From NCBI RefSeq assembly GCF_001895005.1, contig NZ_BCXH01000015.1:1-64000 (forward strand): DNA of 64,000 nucleotides, given 5' to 3'. Numbering within the stretch: position 1 is the stretch's first letter; each line of letters opens with the position of its first letter. A program made the translations under genes and the position numbers. A model generated the notes under the pieces. The model was not told where the DNA came from. It was given only the letters and a program-made list of their open reading frames with translations, and ran no database searches. Below are positions 50,180-59,145 of the stretch, in pieces. The DNA comes from Rhodococcus yunnanensis NBRC 103083 (GTDB lineage: Bacteria; Actinomycetota; Actinomycetes; Mycobacteriales; Mycobacteriaceae).

Positions 50180-50911
50180 TCATCGAAGCAATGGTTTCTG
50201 CGCCAGGGTTTTCCACCAGTCGAACGCCGCCGATGCATCGACACTCACACCGTCGGCGGCAGGTAGTTCGTGAGCTGCGTACGCTGCGGAAACGTACTGG
50301 ATGTCGAATTCCGAGTATCCCTTTCGTCCCATTCCCACCGAGTTGGCACCATGTAGATGTGCAGGATTGCCCACGACTGTGGAAAACGGCGGCACATCCT
50401 TCGTCACGACGGCGCCCATGCCGACCATCGCACCGGCCCCGACGACCCGTCGTTGATGGACAGCGCTCCCGACGCCGAAATTGCATCCTGGGCCGACGGA
50501 TACGTGACCCGCGAGGACTGTCCCCGCAGCGGTGATCGTCCCGTCACCCAGTTGGCAGTCGTGCTCTACGGATGTCCTGTTCATGATGAAGCAGTCGGCA
50601 CCGATGGTCGTGGTCCGCTCGCTGCCCGCATGCACCGTGGTGTACTCCCGCAGGGTCGTGCCTCTGCCGATGGATACGCCGAACTCGCCGCCAGGGGTGT
50701 CGTACTCGCGAAAGTGCTCTACCCCGAGAATTTCCGGTGGAGTTCCGATGACGGTGTGAGGGCCGATCCAGCAGTCGTCGCCGACCTCTGTGGATCCCGT
50801 TATCACGGCGAAGGGCCCTACGGTCACGTTGTCACCGAGGGTGACGTGTGGGCCGATGACGGCGCTGGGGTGCACGGTGCAGTGCTGTCCGGACGAGTAG
50901 GTGTCAGGCAC
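50180..50911 (-). CDS. LpxA-like left-handed beta-helix acyltransferase
   Basis: This 243-residue protein has hexapeptide repeats over most of its length (HPSAVIGPHVTLGDNVTVGP). The order of features follows LpxA: VGDDCWIGPHTVIG, TTLREYTTVHAGSE, MNRTSVEHDCQLGDG with the catalytic-type histidine, and KDVPPFSTVVGNPA. The organism has no lipid A, so it probably acylates an amino sugar nucleotide. The GTG at 50911 has AGGAG ten bases upstream; an ATG at 51019 is an alternative. It is divergent from a DegT aminotransferase and an oxidoreductase, the usual partners in 3-amino-sugar synthesis. Confidence 0.8.
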   Translation of the reverse strand: MPDTYSSGQHCTVHPSAVIGPHVTLGDNVTVGPFAVITGSTEVGDDCWIGPHTVIGTPPEILGVEHFREYDTPGGEFGVSIGRGTTLREYTTVHAGSERTTTIGADCFIMNRTSVEHDCQLGDGTITAAGTVLAGHVSVGPGCNFGVGSAVHQRRVVGAGAMVGMGAVVTKDVPPFSTVVGNPAHLHGANSVGMGRKGYSEFDIQYVSAAYAAHELPAADGVSVDASAAFDWWKTLAQKPLLR

Positions 50912-51077
50912 GCGATCATGGCTCCTGGGATAGTCAGGCGACTGTGGGGTGTGAAAAACTACGGTACCGGCGGCCCGGTTTGCGCAGGCGGCCCGGTTCG
51001 GGGCGATATGGTCGTTCATTGAACTACGACGCCGGGATTGTGTCGTGTCGTGAACAGGTTGGCCGAGGGGATCTGCA

Positions 51078-52178
51078 GTGATAGCTATATCCAGCGTCGA
51101 GTTCGGTGCGGACGTAGAACGAGAGGTGCTCGATACTCTTCGTTCGGGGATAGTCGCGCAGGGTCCCAAGGTGAAACGCTTCGAGGAACGGTTCGCCGAG
51201 CTCGTCGGTGCTTCCCATGCGGTAGCGGTGAACAACGGGACCACGGCGTTGGTCGCCGCATTGGAGATCCAGGACCTCGAGCCGGGCGACGAGGTTCTGA
51301 CCAGTCCTTTCACGTTTGTCGCCACACTCAACGCCATTCTCGACGCCGGTGCAACTGTCCGTTTCGGTGACATCTCCGAGAGCGACTTCAATCTCGACCC
51401 GAACTCGGTCGAGTCGCGGATCGGTTCCCGGACGAGGGTGCTTCTGCCCGTCCACCTCTACGGTCAGACGGCAGACATGGGCGCTCTCGTTCCCATTGCC
51501 CAACGACACGACCTTGCGGTCGTCGAGGATGCTGCACAGGCTCACGGGGCGACGTTCGACGGCAGGGGCGCGGGAACTTTCGGTACGGGATGCTTCTCGT
51601 TCTATGCGACGAAGAACCTGACCACCGCCGAAGGCGGCATGATCACCACATCTGACGCGAACAAGGCCGACAAGTTACGAGTTCTGCGCAACCAGGGAAT
51701 GCGCGCGCGGTACGAGTACGAGATGGTGGGCCGCAATTACCGAATGACCGATCTTCAAGCGAGCCTGGGTCTTCCTCAGCTGAATACTTATCTGCAGCAG
51801 GTCGAGCAGCGACGGCGCAACGCCGACATGCTGCTCACCGGTCTGAAGGACGTGACGGGTCTTGTGTTGCCTCAGCAGTTGTCCGGTCGCGGCCACGTGT
51901 GGCATCAGTTCACGGTTCTCCTGGACGAGGATGCGCCGTTCGGCCGCGACGAGTTGGCATCGAGGTTGACCGCGGAAGGGGTCGGATCGGGAATCTACTA
52001 CCCCCGAACGGCGTACGACTACGACTGCTACAGGGATCATCCGCGGGTGGTCGTCGAGGAGACCCCGGTGGCCACGTCCGTCGCGAGTCGATGCCTCAGT
52101 ATCCCTGTGCACGCGCGTCTTTCGGTCGAAGACGTCGATACCATTGTCTCCTCGGTCCGAAAGGTGATGGGGCAGTGA
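51078..52178 (+). CDS. DegT/DnrJ/EryC1 sugar aminotransferase
   Basis: This 366-residue PLP enzyme probably aminates a keto-sugar nucleotide. The PLP lysine is Lys179 in SFYATKNLTTAEGG. AVNNGTTALVAAL, LPVHLYGQTADM and VEDAAQAHGATF are typical. The sugar cannot be fixed from sequence, but WlbC/WbpE-type enzymes working at C3 have the same neighbours. The stop overlaps the next gene start (GTGA), so the aminotransferase and oxidoreductase are coupled. GTG start with AGGGGAT upstream. Confidence 0.88.
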   Translation: MIAISSVEFGADVEREVLDTLRSGIVAQGPKVKRFEERFAELVGASHAVAVNNGTTALVAALEIQDLEPGDEVLTSPFTFVATLNAILDAGATVRFGDISESDFNLDPNSVESRIGSRTRVLLPVHLYGQTADMGALVPIAQRHDLAVVEDAAQAHGATFDGRGAGTFGTGCFSFYATKNLTTAEGGMITTSDANKADKLRVLRNQGMRARYEYEMVGRNYRMTDLQASLGLPQLNTYLQQVEQRRRNADMLLTGLKDVTGLVLPQQLSGRGHVWHQFTVLLDEDAPFGRDELASRLTAEGVGSGIYYPRTAYDYDCYRDHPRVVVEETPVATSVASRCLSIPVHARLSVEDVDTIVSSVRKVMGQ

Positions 52179-53158
52179 ACAGTGCAGTTCCCAGAGTCGC
52201 TCTTATCGGTTCGGGTCAGATGGGTTCGATTCATGCGCGTGTGATCTCGCAGTCCGCCCGGTGTGAGTTGGCATTGCTGATCGAGCCTCGCGAAGAGCAG
52301 GGCAGAGCCGTGGCGGAGCGCTTCGGCTGTGAGTGGGCCGCCGATTTCGACGACTTGTCCGGCATCGATGCGGTCGTGATCGCGGCCGCTACTCAAGTGC
52401 ACTACGCCATCGCCTCACGCGTATTGGCGCTCGGTAAGGCCGTTCTGGTCGAAAAGCCATTGGCTGCAACCTATGAGCAGAGCGTCGATCTCGTCCGAAC
52501 GGCCGAGGCATCGGGAATTCCGTTGATGTGTGGATTGCTGGAGCGTTTCAATCCCGCGGTCAGGACCGCGCGGGAGTTCATCGGTGACGTGTGGCAGGTG
52601 ACCGGAATACGGCACTCGCCTTTCGTGTCCAGAATTGCGACCGGCGTCGCAACCGATCTCCTCATCCATGACGTGGACTTGGCGATCGGTTTCGTGGGGC
52701 AGGAATTGTCCAGTGTGACTGGGCAATTCGGCTATTTTCACGACAGTTCACGATCCAATTCGGCCGAGGATTCGGCGGATGCGGTGCTCCGATTCGATTC
52801 GGGGGCGGTAGCGAACATCTCCGCCAGCAGGGTCAGTCAACGCAAGATTCGGCAGCTGTCTTTGCTCGAGGCGGAGAGATTGATCGAGATCGATCTCCTT
52901 CGTCGTGACATCACTGTCTACCGACATATCGCCGATTCGGTCCCCAACGACCGAGATGGTTACCAGCAGCAGACGATCATCGAGATTCCGACGATCCGCT
53001 ACAGCGAAGAGCCGCTCGCAGCTCAACTCGATCGGTACCTCGATCTGTTGGCTGGCACTGCGGATCTCGATGCCGAACGCCGATCGATTCTGCCCGCGCA
53101 CCGTGTGGTCCACGAGGCCAGCCAAGCTGCGGAGTCAGTGGGCGTCGGTCTTCCTTGA
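52175..53158 (+). CDS. Gfo/Idh/MocA-family sugar oxidoreductase
   Basis: This 327-residue NAD(P)-dependent oxidoreductase begins PRVALIGSGQMGSIHARVI, has the active-site motif GKAVLVEKPLA and IHDVDLAIGFVG. WlbA/WbpB-like enzymes oxidise a UDP-sugar at C3 to supply the aminotransferase. The start overlaps the aminotransferase stop by four bases. The 3' end overlaps by 24 bases the end of the convergent membrane protein gene. Together with the acyltransferase at 50180-50911 it would yield a 3-acylamido sugar nucleotide; the exact donor is inferred. Confidence 0.85.
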   Translation: MNSAVPRVALIGSGQMGSIHARVISQSARCELALLIEPREEQGRAVAERFGCEWAADFDDLSGIDAVVIAAATQVHYAIASRVLALGKAVLVEKPLAATYEQSVDLVRTAEASGIPLMCGLLERFNPAVRTAREFIGDVWQVTGIRHSPFVSRIATGVATDLLIHDVDLAIGFVGQELSSVTGQFGYFHDSSRSNSAEDSADAVLRFDSGAVANISASRVSQRKIRQLSLLEAERLIEIDLLRRDITVYRHIADSVPNDRDGYQQQTIIEIPTIRYSEEPLAAQLDRYLDLLAGTADLDAERRSILPAHRVVHEASQAAESVGVGLP

Positions 53159-55315
53159 GGAGCGCCGCTTACCGATAGCGACGATCGATCCCTGCGCCAA
53201 CGCAAGAGCGAGTCCGAGGGCGGCGAGCCCGTAGCCGATCTTGCTACCCGGTGGCGAGTATTCGATCGTGACCGACGTGCTGCCTGCGGGGAGCGAGACC
53301 TGGAGGAGTCCGCCGCTCGTGGCATCGACAGGAATCGGCTCACCGTCGACGGTAGCCGTCCAACCCGGCCAGGCGAGCAACGCGAACGTCGCGGTCCCGG
53401 ATCCGTCGTAGGTGACCGTCTCGCGGGTGTCGGTCTCGGCCACGTCACCGGTGATCGTGAGGCCAGGACCAGCAGCCGACAGACGACCCTCGGGCCAGGG
53501 AAGCGGCGACACCCTTCTGGCCACAGTGGTCAACTTGGACGTCGTGACGTCCCACTCCGCTCGGGGGAGAGTGTCGAATGCGCCGCGACCCCCGTACGGG
53601 CCGCTGTTCTGGACGATGATCGTCTCCAGTCGTAGTGCGTCCATCCAGGGGACGTCGGTGCCGGGCGCAGTCGACTCGAGCCGGGACACGGCGTCGGGGC
53701 ACGTGACACCGCCGTAGTAGTTGAGGCACAGTGCTTCGACGAAGTCGGCGTAACTGATCCCGGCGTAGCTGTTCACGGCATCGACACCTGTTGCTTGCCA
53801 CATGTTTCCGAATACGACGTCACCCCACTGGGACGTCTGATCATCCGGAGAGACATTGCCCGGGTGGGCGATGGCGAACGTGTTGCCTACGTACCTGTCG
53901 TCGAAACGATCCTCCATGAACGCGTGCTGCCTCGGAAATTGCCACGGAGTGACGTTGTAGTTTCCGAGAAACCACACGTTGGTCTGAAGCGCAAGGATTG
54001 CGGCGACGCCGATCGACAGCGACACAACGAAGGCACGAGAGTTTCTGTGCCACAGTGTCAACGAGACAGCAGCGAGAATCGAGCAGACCGCAAGCGCCGC
54101 AGCGTGGAATCCTACGTCCTCGGGTACGCTCGACCATGCGGAATAGAACTGAACCGCCAGGAGAGCCGCGGTGATGCCGACGCGCAACCGTATTCGATCT
54201 CGGTACATCCCGGCGCTCATCGCTACGGCCACCGCAACGATGACGGGTAACTGGGCGTATTCGAGAAGCCGCACCGGCCAACGGAACAGCCAGAGATTCG
54301 ACGGGCCGAGCACGAGGACGAGGTAGATGCCGCCGAAGACGAGAAGTGACACAGAAGAGGTCGCCAGCGTCTTCAGGGACCTCCACTTGATCCACGGAAT
54401 CAGCGGAACGATGAACCATGCCAAATAACCCAGTGGCACCGTCATGAACTCGGCGCCGAACGAGTCGATCATGGGTAGTCGAGTCGGGCCGCTGACGTCG
54501 AGGATATCGGAGAGCCCCGGTCTCAGTGTTCCGTCGTTGGATACTCCGGACTGCGTGCGTACCGACACTCCTGTGGTGAAGGCCAGCGGAAGGTAGACGA
54601 TCAGCGAAAGAAGAAGTGCCGCACTGCCACTCCACACGAGCCCGGATATTCGTCGGAAGTCTTTTCGCGCACAGCACTCTGCGAGTACCGCCAGGTAGAC
54701 GACGCCGACTGCGACGGCTCCATAGGGATTTCCCGTCGTCAGTGTCAGCGCGGCGAACACGATCGACACCAGCGGGTTCACACGGCCCGCCGAGGCTGCC
54801 CTCGTCGACCACCAGACGTGTGGAATGAACGCGAATGCGAACAAGCCGGACGCCCAGCTCGACGCGTCGAAATAGAGTGTGTACGAGGCGAATGGCATGG
54901 CGTAGCCGGCGACGAAGGCCATCGGCTTGGTGGCGCCGAACTGTCTGGCCAGTACATACGTGCCGACAGCGAGGATCGCCAGGAACTGGACCTTGACAAG
55001 GGTGATCCCGATGGCCAGATTCGGAACCGATGCCATGAGAACCGAATTGGCGAGAAGCAGGGGGTTGTAGGTGCCGTACAGAGCCTCCGCGGTGATATTT
55101 CCGCCCGCCCACATCTGGGGAATCATCGTCGGCCACGACCCAGCGAGGATGCGCTCGCCGATGACGCGCCAGGCGGGTGCGAACGCAGCCGCACTGTCGT
55201 CCCAGTAGTAGAACCAGCGATTCGTTCCGAGAGGGATCGAAGCGGTGACTGCCACGGTTACTGCGAGGACGAGTGCAGGAAGCACACGGGTCAGCGTGGG
55301 CTGAAAGGATTTCAC
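53135..55315 (-). CDS. YfhO-like polytopic membrane protein (probable GT-C glycosyltransferase)
   Basis: This 726-residue protein starts VKSFQPTLTRVLPALVLAVTV with many helices and a large extracytoplasmic C-terminal domain ending in one last helix. The first outer loop has NRWFYYWDDSAAAFAPAWR, with paired acidic residues as in GT-C enzymes. LAWPGWTATVDGEPIPVDA is the signature of the YfhO C-terminal domain. YfhO-type proteins are linked to adding sugars to envelope polymers from polyprenyl-phosphate donors. It is adjacent and divergent to a GT2 gene that could make such a donor. The GTG at 55315 gives a cleaner N-terminus than the frame from 55417. Confidence 0.78.
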   Translation of the reverse strand: MKSFQPTLTRVLPALVLAVTVAVTASIPLGTNRWFYYWDDSAAAFAPAWRVIGERILAGSWPTMIPQMWAGGNITAEALYGTYNPLLLANSVLMASVPNLAIGITLVKVQFLAILAVGTYVLARQFGATKPMAFVAGYAMPFASYTLYFDASSWASGLFAFAFIPHVWWSTRAASAGRVNPLVSIVFAALTLTTGNPYGAVAVGVVYLAVLAECCARKDFRRISGLVWSGSAALLLSLIVYLPLAFTTGVSVRTQSGVSNDGTLRPGLSDILDVSGPTRLPMIDSFGAEFMTVPLGYLAWFIVPLIPWIKWRSLKTLATSSVSLLVFGGIYLVLVLGPSNLWLFRWPVRLLEYAQLPVIVAVAVAMSAGMYRDRIRLRVGITAALLAVQFYSAWSSVPEDVGFHAAALAVCSILAAVSLTLWHRNSRAFVVSLSIGVAAILALQTNVWFLGNYNVTPWQFPRQHAFMEDRFDDRYVGNTFAIAHPGNVSPDDQTSQWGDVVFGNMWQATGVDAVNSYAGISYADFVEALCLNYYGGVTCPDAVSRLESTAPGTDVPWMDALRLETIIVQNSGPYGGRGAFDTLPRAEWDVTTSKLTTVARRVSPLPWPEGRLSAAGPGLTITGDVAETDTRETVTYDGSGTATFALLAWPGWTATVDGEPIPVDATSGGLLQVSLPAGSTSVTIEYSPPGSKIGYGLAALGLALALAQGSIVAIGKRRSSRKTDAH

Positions 55316-55410
55316 GAAACGCCCTTGTCGAAGTCGGTCGGTGCCGATCGGGTCACCGAGTGCAGCGTAGTATCCGCTCGTAAAGGTGATCGAGTAAGAC
55401 GACCGAAAGG

Positions 55411-56196
55411 GTGCCATACGTGGTGTCGCCGCATCCGTCGTCGGGTCGAGACACCGTGGAACTGTCGGTTGTCATCCCGGCCCACAACTCGGGTCTTGTT
55501 CTCGAAACCACGGTGGCCGCCTTCGCCACACGATTGGCCGGTCGGGCCGCCGAGATCATCGTCGTGGAAAACGGGTCCACCGACGACACCGCGGTGATCG
55601 GCAAGCGACTCGAGCGAGACTGGGACGACCCGTCCGTCGAGCTTCGTGTTCTCACCAGCGGTAAAGGAATGGGCAACGCGCTCAAAGCAGGAGTTGCGCA
55701 GTCACGCGGAGAATACGTGTTGCTGACAGCCGATGATCTGCCGTTCGGCTTCGACGATCTGGACGGAGCCGACGCGGTATTGGACCGAACGGGTTCGATG
55801 CCGGTTTTGTTGATCGGTTCCAAGGCTCACGCCCAGTCGGAAGTGGACAGGGGAATCCTGCGCGGCGTGATGACGTTCGGTTTCACTACTCTCCGCGGGC
55901 TCGTACTCGGAACGAGAACCAGAGATCCACAGGGGACGTTCCTGGTCGAGGGCAGCTTTCTGCGGTCCTTGTGCGCGAGCCTCGTCGAGCCCGGTTTTCT
56001 CTTCACCACAGAGCTCGACTACGCGGCGGAACTTGCAGGCATTCGACCCCTGGAGCTGCCGGTCAAGTTGTCCGAGTCTCATCGAGAACAACCCAGTCGC
56101 GTGGCTGTCGCGGACGTCCTGGCGATGGCCAGGGGACTGCTTGTCCTCCGCCGGCGTAAGGACGAACTGAAAGCTGCAGCGCTCGCTGGTCTGTGA
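55411..56196 (+). CDS. GT2 glycosyltransferase (polyprenyl-phosphate sugar synthase-like)
   Basis: This 261-residue GT-A enzyme contains LSVVIPAHNSGLVLETTVAA, IIVVENGSTDDT, GKGMGNALKAGVAQSRGEY and LTADDLPFG as the metal-binding region. The layout resembles dolichyl/polyprenyl-phosphate sugar synthases, although no C-terminal membrane helices are seen. It is divergent from the YfhO-like gene and lies about 100 bp upstream of the GlfT2 paralogue. A likely role is loading the modified sugar on a lipid phosphate. A GTG at 55420 has better spacing from GAAAGG and may be the true start. Confidence 0.78.
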   Translation: MPYVVSPHPSSGRDTVELSVVIPAHNSGLVLETTVAAFATRLAGRAAEIIVVENGSTDDTAVIGKRLERDWDDPSVELRVLTSGKGMGNALKAGVAQSRGEYVLLTADDLPFGFDDLDGADAVLDRTGSMPVLLIGSKAHAQSEVDRGILRGVMTFGFTTLRGLVLGTRTRDPQGTFLVEGSFLRSLCASLVEPGFLFTTELDYAAELAGIRPLELPVKLSESHREQPSRVAVADVLAMARGLLVLRRRKDELKAAALAGL

Positions 56197-56304
56197 GCCT
56201 CGCTACGCGGTGAGGGACGCCATTGTCCCGTTGATAGCCTGGACACCGTCCGCGTGAACGGTCCTAGGACCGGTCCACGACAGCTTGGAAAGGTAATCGC
56301 TGGT

Positions 56305-58152
56305 ATGGAGAAGCCCGAATCGACTACGTCGGTCGTCAACAAGACCGTAGTTGCACAGCGTCTCCTCTTCGACGGCCCATCTCCGCTGGTCAGCGCGGAT
56401 ATGTATACCTCGGTTTCGAAGGGAAACGCCGAGCGCTCACGGTACTCGGCGAAGCTCGCCAAGCGTTCCGTCGTCGAGACCAACAGTTATTTCGGGCGTT
56501 TTCCGGCCAGTTACTGGCAGCGCTGGACCGACGTCACCGAGGTCCGATTCGCAGCGACCGTCACCGGTTCGGGACGCGTCGACGTCGTCGCCACCGACTT
56601 CAAGGGCCGTAAGCGAACCGTTGCGAGCACGACCGTCGCGACCGAAAGCGCGAGCAGTCGCCTGGTGATCTCGGCGAAGGTCTCCCAGTTCCTCGACGGC
56701 GGCGCGTTGTTCGTCCGCTTCACCACCTCGTCCGGTGAGCTGACCGTGGAGGACGCCGACTGGTCGGTCGACGCTCCGGAGAAGCTACGCCCCACCTCGG
56801 TCGTCATCTGCACGTTCAATCGGGCCGACGACTGCGCCAACACCGTCGCTGCCATGGCCGACGATCCGATCGCTCTGCTCGGTGTCGACAACGTCTATGT
56901 CGTCGACCAGGGCACCGACCAGGTGCAGACGCGGCCGCTGTTCCAGCGTGTCGCGGCCGAGCTCGGTGACAAGCTCGTCTACATCACCCAGCCCAATCTC
57001 GGCGGCGCAGGTGGTTTCACGCGTGGCCTGTACGAGGTTCAGGGCGAGGGCGGCGATCCAGCCAACGTCGTGTTCATGGACGACGACGTCCTCTGCGAGC
57101 CCGAGGCGATCGTCCGGATGAACGCATTCGCCAACAAGACCGTCGAGCCGGCCATCATCGGCGCCCAGATGCTCTACCTGCTGCATCCGGACCGCGTCCA
57201 CGTCGGCGCCGAGGTCGCCAACCTGCAGAAGCTCGAAGCAGGCTTGCACGTCAAGAACGCGATCTCGGACAAGAGCGCACTGAAGAAGAAGCAGGACATC
57301 CGCGTCGACGCTGGATACAACGGCTGGTGGTCGTGCCTGATCCCGTCGGAGATCGTCTCGCAGATCGGTTACCCGCTTCCGCTGTTCTTCCAGTGGGACG
57401 ACATCGAGTACGGCTACCGTGCGCGCGCGAACGGCTTCGCGACGGTGACGCTTCCCGGCGCGGCGGTCTGGCACGCCGATTTCGCGTGGAAGGACTGGGA
57501 CGAGTGGCATCGCTACTTCAATCTCCGCAACGGAATGATCACCGCTGCACTGCACGGCGGCCTCGACGGTAGACAGTTGGCGCGCCAGCTGAGCACCGAC
57601 CTGTTTCGCTACCTCGTCTCGATGCAGTACGGCATGGCCTTCACGCTCATCAAGGCGATCGAGGATTTTCTCGTCGGGCCGAGCAAGCTCATCGACGGCG
57701 GAATGGATGCCGCCGCCGCGATTCGACGCGACCGCGCCGCATACGACGAGACCAAGCGCTACGACGCCAACGCGGTGCCCGGCGTGCGACCGTCCGACAT
57801 GTTCATCACCCCGGCAGGCCCGAACCCCAACAAGAGCCTCGAGTGGGCTGTCCTGGCCAAGCGCGTCCTCAACCAGTGGCGTGGGCGGGTGCACCCCGGT
57901 CCGGTGGCGATTTCTGCCGACGACGCGCACTGGTGGCATGTCTCGCTGTTCGCGCATGCCGTCGTGACCGACCGCTCACAGGAAGGCGTACGAGTCCGCA
58001 AACGGGACAAGGCTGCAGCGATCACCCTGCTCAAGCGTGGTCTGACTGCTCTGCGTCGGCTGCGCAGCGAGACCGAATGCGTGTCCGGCACCTATCGCGC
58101 CGCGATGCCCGAGCTGACCAGCCGGGAGAACTGGACGCGTCTGTACAGCTGA
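56305..58152 (+). CDS. GlfT2-like glycosyltransferase, second paralogue
   Basis: This 615-residue protein has the architecture of GlfT2: an N-terminal beta-sandwich (FGRFPASYWQRWTDV resembles the NAFPASYWRRYS region of GlfT2), a GT-A domain and a helical C-terminus. Catalytic residues are conserved: Asp259-261 in FMDDDVLCEP, Asp365-366 in QWDDIEYGYRAR and His390 in VWHADFAW. VDQGTDQVQTR and NLGGAGGFTRG match the donor-binding segments. It is a galactofuranosyltransferase-like polymerase, but product and linkage are unknown. The ATG at 56305 follows GGAAAGG; a GTG at 56254 is possible. It is near glfT1 and the galactan exporter rather than near glf. Confidence 0.87.
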   Translation: MEKPESTTSVVNKTVVAQRLLFDGPSPLVSADMYTSVSKGNAERSRYSAKLAKRSVVETNSYFGRFPASYWQRWTDVTEVRFAATVTGSGRVDVVATDFKGRKRTVASTTVATESASSRLVISAKVSQFLDGGALFVRFTTSSGELTVEDADWSVDAPEKLRPTSVVICTFNRADDCANTVAAMADDPIALLGVDNVYVVDQGTDQVQTRPLFQRVAAELGDKLVYITQPNLGGAGGFTRGLYEVQGEGGDPANVVFMDDDVLCEPEAIVRMNAFANKTVEPAIIGAQMLYLLHPDRVHVGAEVANLQKLEAGLHVKNAISDKSALKKKQDIRVDAGYNGWWSCLIPSEIVSQIGYPLPLFFQWDDIEYGYRARANGFATVTLPGAAVWHADFAWKDWDEWHRYFNLRNGMITAALHGGLDGRQLARQLSTDLFRYLVSMQYGMAFTLIKAIEDFLVGPSKLIDGGMDAAAAIRRDRAAYDETKRYDANAVPGVRPSDMFITPAGPNPNKSLEWAVLAKRVLNQWRGRVHPGPVAISADDAHWWHVSLFAHAVVTDRSQEGVRVRKRDKAAAITLLKRGLTALRRLRSETECVSGTYRAAMPELTSRENWTRLYS

Positions 58153-58157
58153 CGCGG

Positions 58158-59012
58158 CTACAGCGTCGGCGCCGTGCGGATTCGTACGACGACCTGCTCG
58201 TTGTCGGCGGTGTAACCGAGGTAGTCGAACTCGGTTCCCGTGCGCCCGACGAACTCGGTCCACGCGCGGTACTCGTGGTTCCGCCAGCCCGGGAAGTTGA
58301 AATACTCGTCGAACACGATGACCGTGCCGACCGTCAGTCGATCTGCGACGAGGTCGAGCACGGTGACGGTCGACGAGTAGAGGTCGGCGTCGAGATGCAG
58401 GAACGCCAGGTCCTCGGTGTGCGACTTCAGGAATCCGGGTAGCGACTCCTCGAACAGGCCGGGCACGATCTCGGCACCGGGCACGGTGGGCTCGCCCTCC
58501 TGCTCGAACAGTCCCTTCGGGAAGCCGGTCCGCCAGGTCTCGGGCAGACCGGAGAAGACGTCGAATCCGGCGACGATGGAGATTCCCTTGTTCGACGCCG
58601 ATTCCTGCGCGATGATCTCGAGGGTCGTGCCGCTGGCGACGCCGAATTCCAGTGCCATGCCGGGAACCGAGACCTCACCCAACGCGAAACGCAGAGTGGC
58701 ATGCGGACGCAGGAAGGTCGGAGCCTTCGGCATGACTTCCTCGGCGAACTCGGCGCTCTGCGCTGCCGCCTCGACATCGGACGCATACGGAATGTCCCGA
58801 CGCATCCGCATCTCGAGGCCTCGGATGAACGCGTGCAGGTCGTCGATCTCGCGACGCTGGCGTTCGAGGATGTCCAGAAGTTTCGCTTGCTGATCCCCGG
58901 TCTGCTCGGCCAACTGCGCTGTCTGCTTGTCCAGAACTTCACCGATGGCGCGTTGGATTTTGTCTCGCGCGGACTGTCGAATCCGGTCCGTCAGCTTCCG
59001 AGGTTCCGTCAT
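58158..59012 (-). CDS. TylF/MycF-type O-methyltransferase
   Basis: This 284-residue protein has an N-terminal coiled-coil-like stretch (residues about 25-70, AQLAEQTGDQQAKLLDILER) and a SAM-dependent methyltransferase domain. That domain has EFGVASGTTLEIIA, AGFDVFSGLPETWR and LHLDADLYSSTVTVLD. The family includes macrocin 3-O-methyltransferase, so a sugar methylation is plausible. It is convergent with the GlfT2 paralogue (5-bp gap) and lies after glfT1 on the minus strand. This suggests methylation of galactan or a related glycan, perhaps as a chain-end signal. The substrate is not known. Confidence 0.82.
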   Translation of the reverse strand: MTEPRKLTDRIRQSARDKIQRAIGEVLDKQTAQLAEQTGDQQAKLLDILERQRREIDDLHAFIRGLEMRMRRDIPYASDVEAAAQSAEFAEEVMPKAPTFLRPHATLRFALGEVSVPGMALEFGVASGTTLEIIAQESASNKGISIVAGFDVFSGLPETWRTGFPKGLFEQEGEPTVPGAEIVPGLFEESLPGFLKSHTEDLAFLHLDADLYSSTVTVLDLVADRLTVGTVIVFDEYFNFPGWRNHEYRAWTEFVGRTGTEFDYLGYTADNEQVVVRIRTAPTL

Positions 59013-59047
59013 GCGCACACGGTAGCCGAGGAGCATGCGGGACGTCT

Positions 59048-59145
59048 CGGTGACCTTGGAGCCGGAGGCTCGGTGACCTTGGAGCCGGAGGCTCGGTGAC
59101 CTTGGAGCCGGAGGCTCGGGACCTTGGAGCCGGAGGCTCGGGACC
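59048..59145. repeat. 23/22-bp tandem repeat between methyltransferase and glfT1
   Basis: Four units of GGTGACCTTGGAGCCGGAGGCTC, the later ones one base shorter, contain the small hairpin GAGCC-GGA-GGCTC. They fill most of the 133-bp gap between the two genes. The core resembles the repeats in aftB and the amidase gene only in part. Confidence 0.85.

Noticed and set aside
50912..51391. N-terminal extension of the LpxA-like acyltransferase
   Set aside because: The extended frame has no family resemblance and would overlap the divergent aminotransferase gene. The GTG at 50911 has a good ribosome site.
59048..59145. Possible CRISPR array
   Set aside because: The units are directly tandem with no spacers and there are no cas genes nearby.
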